Origin: Desulfocapsa sp.
Lineage (GTDB): Bacteria; Desulfobacterota; Desulfobulbia; Desulfobulbales; Desulfocapsaceae
Direction of reading: 5' to 3'
DNA length: 5,502 bases
NCBI GenBank assembly: GCA_020717935.1
Contig: DYDK01000125.1
Coordinates: 1 to 5,502, forward strand
The position numbers were made by a program, and so were the translations under genes. This document shows, one piece after another, positions 5,416-5,502 of the stretch. Below the pieces are notes generated by a model. That model saw only the letters and a list, made by a program, of their open reading frames with translations, was not told the DNA's origin and ran no database searches. The first letter of the stretch is position 1. Every line of letters starts with the position of its first letter.

Positions 5416-5502
5416 TTATTCCTCACGGGAAAACAGGGCGGCCTTGATAAACTCCCGGTTGAGGCGGGCGATATTGGTGATCGAGATCTGCTTGGGGCAG
5501 GC
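5416..5502 (-). CDS. Succinate dehydrogenase/fumarate reductase iron-sulfur subunit, C-terminal fragment
   Basis: Only the last 28 residues and the TAA are inside the window: ACPKQISITNIARLNREF, then IKAALFSREE. The CPK tripeptide followed by a hydrophobic and NIARLNRE helix is the typical end of SdhB/FrdB proteins of Desulfobacterota and relatives, where this cysteine belongs to the last iron-sulfur cluster motif. The subunit carries electrons between the flavoprotein and the membrane cytochrome b subunit in succinate oxidation or fumarate reduction. The gene runs in the same direction as dsrABD, 323 nt upstream of dsrA. The rest lies beyond the right edge, so choosing between sdhB and frdB is not possible and another ferredoxin-type subunit is not fully excluded. 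Confidence 0.75.
   Translation of the reverse strand, partial: ACPKQISITNIARLNREFIKAALFSREE

Noticed and set aside
1424..5502. A novel multi-gene system
   Set aside because: All complete genes are recognised members of known families with intact motifs, and no unknown ORF with real support remains between them.

Overview
The window looks like chromosomal DNA of a sulfate- or sulfur-metabolising bacterium of the former Deltaproteobacteria (Desulfobacterota). The protein sequences recall the Desulfobulbales, but the lineage is a recollection, not a computed placement. The main evidence is a complete reductive-type dissimilatory sulfite reductase cluster, dsrA-dsrB-dsrD, on the minus strand. 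DsrD is a marker of the reductive pathway.

Layout, left to right. Positions 1-96 are a short leader with no clear riboswitch and perhaps the end of an upstream element. ahcY (S-adenosylhomocysteine hydrolase) runs rightward at 97-1392. It meets the leftward birA (biotin-protein ligase, about 1424-2191) at a 17-bp hairpin that works as a shared bidirectional terminator and contains the last codons and stop of birA. A second strong hairpin with a T-tract on the minus strand (2224-2255) closes the dsr transcript before birA. Then come dsrD (2297-2542), an 18-bp perfect hairpin in the dsrB-dsrD gap, dsrB (2633-3760), a 51-nt gap and dsrA (3812-5092). Upstream of dsrA, 5093-5415 is about 320 nt without a recognised gene. 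It holds a good sigma70-type promoter candidate, a 14-bp near-perfect palindrome upstream of it and two tandem leader hairpins that look like an attenuator. At the right edge, 5416-5502 is the C-terminus of a succinate dehydrogenase/fumarate reductase iron-sulfur subunit, also on the minus strand.

How the genes work together. DsrA and DsrB form the siroheme/[4Fe-4S] alpha2beta2 enzyme that reduces sulfite in the cytoplasm, and DsrD is its small allosteric activator. The upstream SdhB/FrdB fragment belongs to membrane respiration with succinate or fumarate. AhcY recycles S-adenosylhomocysteine from methylation. BirA biotinylates carboxylases. Neither is an obvious functional partner of Dsr.

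I see no unknown multi-gene system here: all full-length genes belong to well-known families. The points worth a second look are regulatory: the long structured dsr leader and upstream palindrome, the strong dsrB-dsrD hairpin and the terminator merged with the birA stop.
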